Part shown: piece by piece, positions 61,813 to 64,000 of the stretch
Layout of the letters: the number at the start of each line of letters is the position of its first letter
Position numbering within the stretch: the first letter of the stretch is position 1
Assembly: GCA_003993805.1 (NCBI GenBank)
Contig: RSEF01000014.1
Coordinates: forward strand, 4,710,509-4,774,508
Direction of reading: 5' to 3'
Length of the DNA stretch: 64,000 nt
Source of the DNA: Himantopus leucocephalus
Lineage: Eukaryota > Chordata > Aves > Charadriiformes > Recurvirostridae
Notes under the pieces: generated by a model
What the model saw: the letters and a program-made list of their open reading frames with translations, nothing else
What the model was told of the DNA's origin: nothing
The model's database searches: none
Made by a program: the position numbers and the translations under genes

Positions 61813-61900
61813 TTACAACTTTTCAGGTTTTGCTTGTGATTTCTCATCTATCAGATCTTTAAATCCCAATTTTTCCAGTGGTTCGTTAGCCATAAGTTGC
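61813..61900 (-). CDS. COX19: COX19 coding exon 3 with stop codon
   Basis: 88 nt: one base completing the Arg codon, then [20 protein letters not shown] and SQAKPEKL, then TAA at 61813-61815. The acceptor is TTAACTTAG. The PLEKLGF motif is the conserved C-terminal tail of COX19. Confidence 0.96.
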
Positions 61901-63438
61901 CTAAGTTAAAAACAATAAAACAACAAAAACATTATGCAGAACAGAGTCTATAACCAAAAGAACAGCAGCATTTTCTGTTTCATTTAATATTATTTACTCT
62001 AAAGAAATCCAAGACGTCCATAGTGAGTGACTGCCACTTGGCAAAGCCTCAGAAACTTCAGTTTTGGGAAAACAACATTCAGGGATACTTTTCCCTCTTA
62101 CAAGCGGTTTTCCAATTAAATGTGTTGTTTCCTGATATTAGACATTGAGTAAGAGTTTCCTCAGAAACTGACCTGACTCTTGGCTATCTTTAATTAACAG
62201 ATTGTGTAAGAGCTTCCTAAAATTCTACCTGTGCCATTTCCAGATTTTTAAGCAGATGTGGTTTAGAACAGCATTTGTGGTGCCACTATACTTTGTTGTA
62301 CTGATTTTCAAACTGGTTTTGATTTGCAGCCTTCCTCATCACCAGCCCATGCAGTGTATATAAAAGCATCCTTGTATTTAAGCGCACTTAATAACGCCCT
62401 TTGTGCATTTCCCAACGAGCTCCCGGACTCACCACAGAACAGAAAGCATTGCACAGCAATGCAAGAACAGAAACATCCCTAGAAAACCACCCACCACTTT
62501 TTTCACTTGAACTGAGGAACAAGTTAAACTTTTAACTGGTAACCATAGCTAGAAAAAAAAAAGCTCCACATTGGGAAAGGCAGTTGTGTGCAGTGGAAGT
62601 TGGCCAAGTCTCGCAGTTATCCCGCCCTTCGGGCTGGATATCTACACCACGTCAAAAACATGAGCCAAGCAAACTGCTGAAGCCACAGAAAACACCTGGT
62701 TCTTACAGGGACACAAACTTCCTGCATGAAGAATTAGGAAGAAAATATTATTATTAGGAAGATATTCTTGGCTGTGCGGGTGGTGAGCCCCTGGGGCAGG
62801 TTGCCCTGAGAAGCTGTGGCTGCCCCATCCCTGGAGGTGTTCAAGGCCAGGTTGGACGGGGCTTGGAGCAACCTGGGCTGGGGGGAGGTGTCCCTGCCCG
62901 GGGCAGGGGGGTGGCACTGGGTGATCTTCAAGGTCCCTTCCAACCCAAACTGTTCGATGATAACCTGATTCTACGAACGCCTCCACCGCGGGTTCGCTTC
63001 CCCTCCCCGCAAAGGGAGCCCCACTGCTTCCCCGCCCCGGCCTCCCCCGGCCCTCCCTCAGCCCCCGCCGCCGGGCCGGGCTGTGCCCCGGGGGCCGGGG
63101 TACCACTTGCCTCTCCATGCGGCACTCCAGGTAGGCCATGGCGCGCTGCCGGCAGGCCCCGCTCTCGTAGCCGCTCTCGCGGAGGCACTCCATGAACCGC
63201 TCCTTGAAGGCGCTGCACTCCCCTGCAATAGACAGCGAAGGCCGCGCTACCGCGGGGCCGCCCGGGCCCGCGCCCCCCCCCCCCGGCCCGCCCCGCGGGG
63301 AGCTGAGGGGAGGCCCGGCGCTAGGCCGCGGGCAGGCCAGGCCCGCGTTACCGCACCGAAGTGATCCAGCGGGAAGGCGCCCTTGTCCGGCGGCCGCGGC
63401 TTGAAGCTCTTGCTGCCGAAGTTCATGGCGGTGGACAT
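61813..63438 (-). CDS. COX19: COX19, cytochrome c oxidase assembly factor (gene span, 3 coding exons)
   Basis: COX19 is a soluble protein of the mitochondrial intermembrane space. It is imported and disulfide-bonded by the MIA40 pathway and works with COX11 in copper delivery to COX1 of complex IV. Joining 63438-63357, 63222-63111 and 61900-61813 gives a 93-residue protein (human 90). It starts [20 protein letters not shown], nearly identical to human. It holds a twin CX9C CHCH domain with cysteines at about 30, 40, 51 and 61 ([12 protein letters not shown] and [12 protein letters not shown]) and ends in [19 protein letters not shown]. The start ATG has G at -3. The reading frame across exons 2 and 3 works only with a GC donor. 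Its neighbour ADAP1, on the same strand, matches the human 7p22.3 arrangement. No truncation or lost key residue is seen. Confidence 0.97.
61901..63110 (-). other. COX19: COX19 intron 2 (GC-AG)
   Basis: A 1210-bp intron. Its donor reads AG|GCAAGT, a strong GC-type donor with consensus +3 to +6 bases; its acceptor is TTAG. The nearby GT four bases later (GGCAA|GTGGTA) would put exon 3 out of frame and end translation at once. A CR1 copy at 62752-62976 sits inside, antisense to the gene. Confidence 0.85.
62752..62976 (+). mobile_element. CR1 LINE 3' end in COX19 intron 2
   Basis: About 225 bp in plus orientation: ATTAGGAAGATATTCTTGGC, CCTGGAGGTGTTCAAGGCCA, TGATCTTCAAGGTCCCTTCC, then AACTGTTCGATGATAACC and GATTCTACGAA. 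Its core is almost identical to the copies at 20973, 29880 and 40962. It is 5'-truncated and antisense to COX19. Confidence 0.94.
63111..63222 (-). CDS. COX19: COX19 coding exon 2 (twin CX9C domain)
   Basis: 112 nt: two bases completing Gly-28, then 36 residues from [20 protein letters not shown] through [16 protein letters not shown], and two bases of an Arg codon. Both CX9C motifs lie entirely in this exon. The acceptor is CTATTGCAG; the donor is GAGAG|GCAAGT. Confidence 0.95.
63223..63356 (-). other. COX19: COX19 intron 1
   Basis: A 134-bp, extremely GC-rich intron between donor TTCG|GTGCGG and acceptor ATTGCAG, with a C10 run near 63276. The donor is weak at positions +3 to +6 apart from GT itself, but the reading frame and the human protein support it. 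Confidence 0.88.
63357..63438 (-). CDS. COX19: COX19 coding exon 1
   Basis: 82 nt encoding [20 protein letters not shown] and AFPLDHF plus one base of Gly-28. The start codon at 63436-63438 is the upstream of two in-frame ATGs (M1 and M5). M1 is chosen because it matches human COX19 and has GGCGAC before it. Confidence 0.97.
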
Positions 63439-64000
63439 GTCGCCTGTGTGTACGGGGGACACGCACCCGGGACCGGGGTCGCTCCGGTCGCACAGCGGCC
63501 GCCGGGGGGAGCCGAACACCGATCGTCGCCGCCGAGCGCCGAGCGCATCGAGCGGGGCACGTGACCGGGGGCGGGGCCACGCCTGGGCATCGCTATGGCA
63601 ACCGGAGCGCCTCGCTCCCGCGGGAGCGTTCGCCGGGGGGGGGGGGGGGGGGGGNCGGCAACGCAATAGGCCGATGCGGGCGAGGGGCGAGAGTGACGTC
63701 ACTGCCGCGGGCCCCGCCCACCAGCGCGGGTCACCATGGAGACGCCGCCGCCGGCCGCCATGTTGGCGCGGGCCGGGGGTGTCGGTCCCTGCTCCTCCCC
63801 CGGGCCCCGGGCTCGGCCGATCTCTGCCAAATCCAACGGTTTCTTCTCATAAAAACCGCGTTATTTTCCTCATTCACTTCTGAGCTCGGCGAGAGCGGTG
63901 CGCCCGGGCAGCCTCCCTGCGGGGGGCGGGGGGGGGGAAGTGATTTGTCCTCATTCGTTTGGAAATGAGGGGCAAAAGAGCAAAACTGGTGTCAGCAAAT
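63439..64000 (-). promoter_or_regulatory. COX19: COX19 CpG-island promoter region
   Basis: GC- and CpG-rich sequence directly upstream of COX19. Visible motifs are a CACGTGAC E-box (63558-63565, USF/TFE3 type), a perfect palindromic CRE TGACGTCA (63694-63701), an RFX X-box-like GTCACCATGGAGAC (63730-63743) and a YY1-type CCGCCATGTT (63755-63764). No TATA box is evident. A G20 run ending in a single N (63635-63655) marks a sequencing break. The YY1 and ATG context on the plus strand could also serve a divergent transcript leaving the window to the right; I see no coding evidence for one. Confidence 0.65.
63635..63655. repeat. G20 homopolymer ending in a single N
   Basis: Twenty consecutive G followed by N and CGGCAACG. 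It is a likely G-quadruplex and sequencing stop in the COX19 promoter; its length is not reliable. Confidence 0.92.

Noticed and set aside
63106..63110. GT donor GGCAA|GTGGTA for COX19 intron 2
   Set aside because: Using it puts exon 3 out of frame and stops translation within a few codons, while the GC donor restores the conserved protein exactly.
62642..63580. 312-codon minus-strand frame read as a single-exon gene
   Set aside because: It fuses the region upstream of COX19, intron 1, exon 2 and an antisense CR1. The true start MSTAMNFG is in another frame in exon 1, and introns with clear splice sites separate the parts.

Overview
This is nuclear DNA from a bird. Seven CR1 LINE 3' ends with the avian ATTCTATGA-type tail are scattered through the window. 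It carries two vertebrate housekeeping/signalling genes that are also neighbours on human 7p22.3: ADAP1 (centaurin-alpha-1) and COX19. Both are on the minus strand. The species cannot be named from the sequence. High GC, long G runs and many short gaps fit an avian microchromosome in a draft, short-read-style assembly.

The window is four contigs. Contig A (1-13122) carries ADAP1 exons 3 and 2 (782-873, 2427-2557) and most of a long intron 1. Contig B (13223-33736) has no exon I can recognise; it holds CR1 copies, a 33-bp minisatellite and a possible enhancer-like block. Contig C (33837-46821) carries ADAP1 exons 10, 9, 8, 7, 6 and 5. Contig D (47822-64000) carries ADAP1 exon 1 in a CpG island, about 13 kb of non-coding DNA, and the complete three-exon COX19 gene with its CpG-island promoter. 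Gaps of 100, 100 and 1000 N separate them. Every other run of more than 300 bases is intronic or intergenic and is described in the feature list.

The main result is that ADAP1 exons appear in an impossible order (from left to right 3, 2 | none | 10, 9, 8, 7, 6, 5 | 1). Two independent sequence overlaps explain it. The right ends of contigs B and C are reverse complements of each other over about 156 bp, so B should be inverted and joined to the right end of C. Contigs A and D both end in the same (ATCCCC)n repeat, so A belongs immediately left of D. The most likely true order is C, B inverted, A, D: the sequence of B and A belongs in the 1000-N gap. Eight single-N positions mark further contig joins; five are flanked by uncollapsed direct duplications of about 28-40 bp. 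One of these is shown to be false by the clean copy in contig C.

ADAP1 encodes an ArfGAP with two PH domains that binds PI(3,4,5)P3 and acts on ARF6 signalling. COX19 encodes a small twin-CX9C protein of the mitochondrial intermembrane space needed for cytochrome c oxidase assembly. They are neighbours but there is no sign that they work together. COX19 intron 2 appears to use a GC-AG splice pair. I found no new gene system; the noteworthy content is the scaffold error, the false duplications, the GC-AG intron, and several repeat and regulatory candidates.
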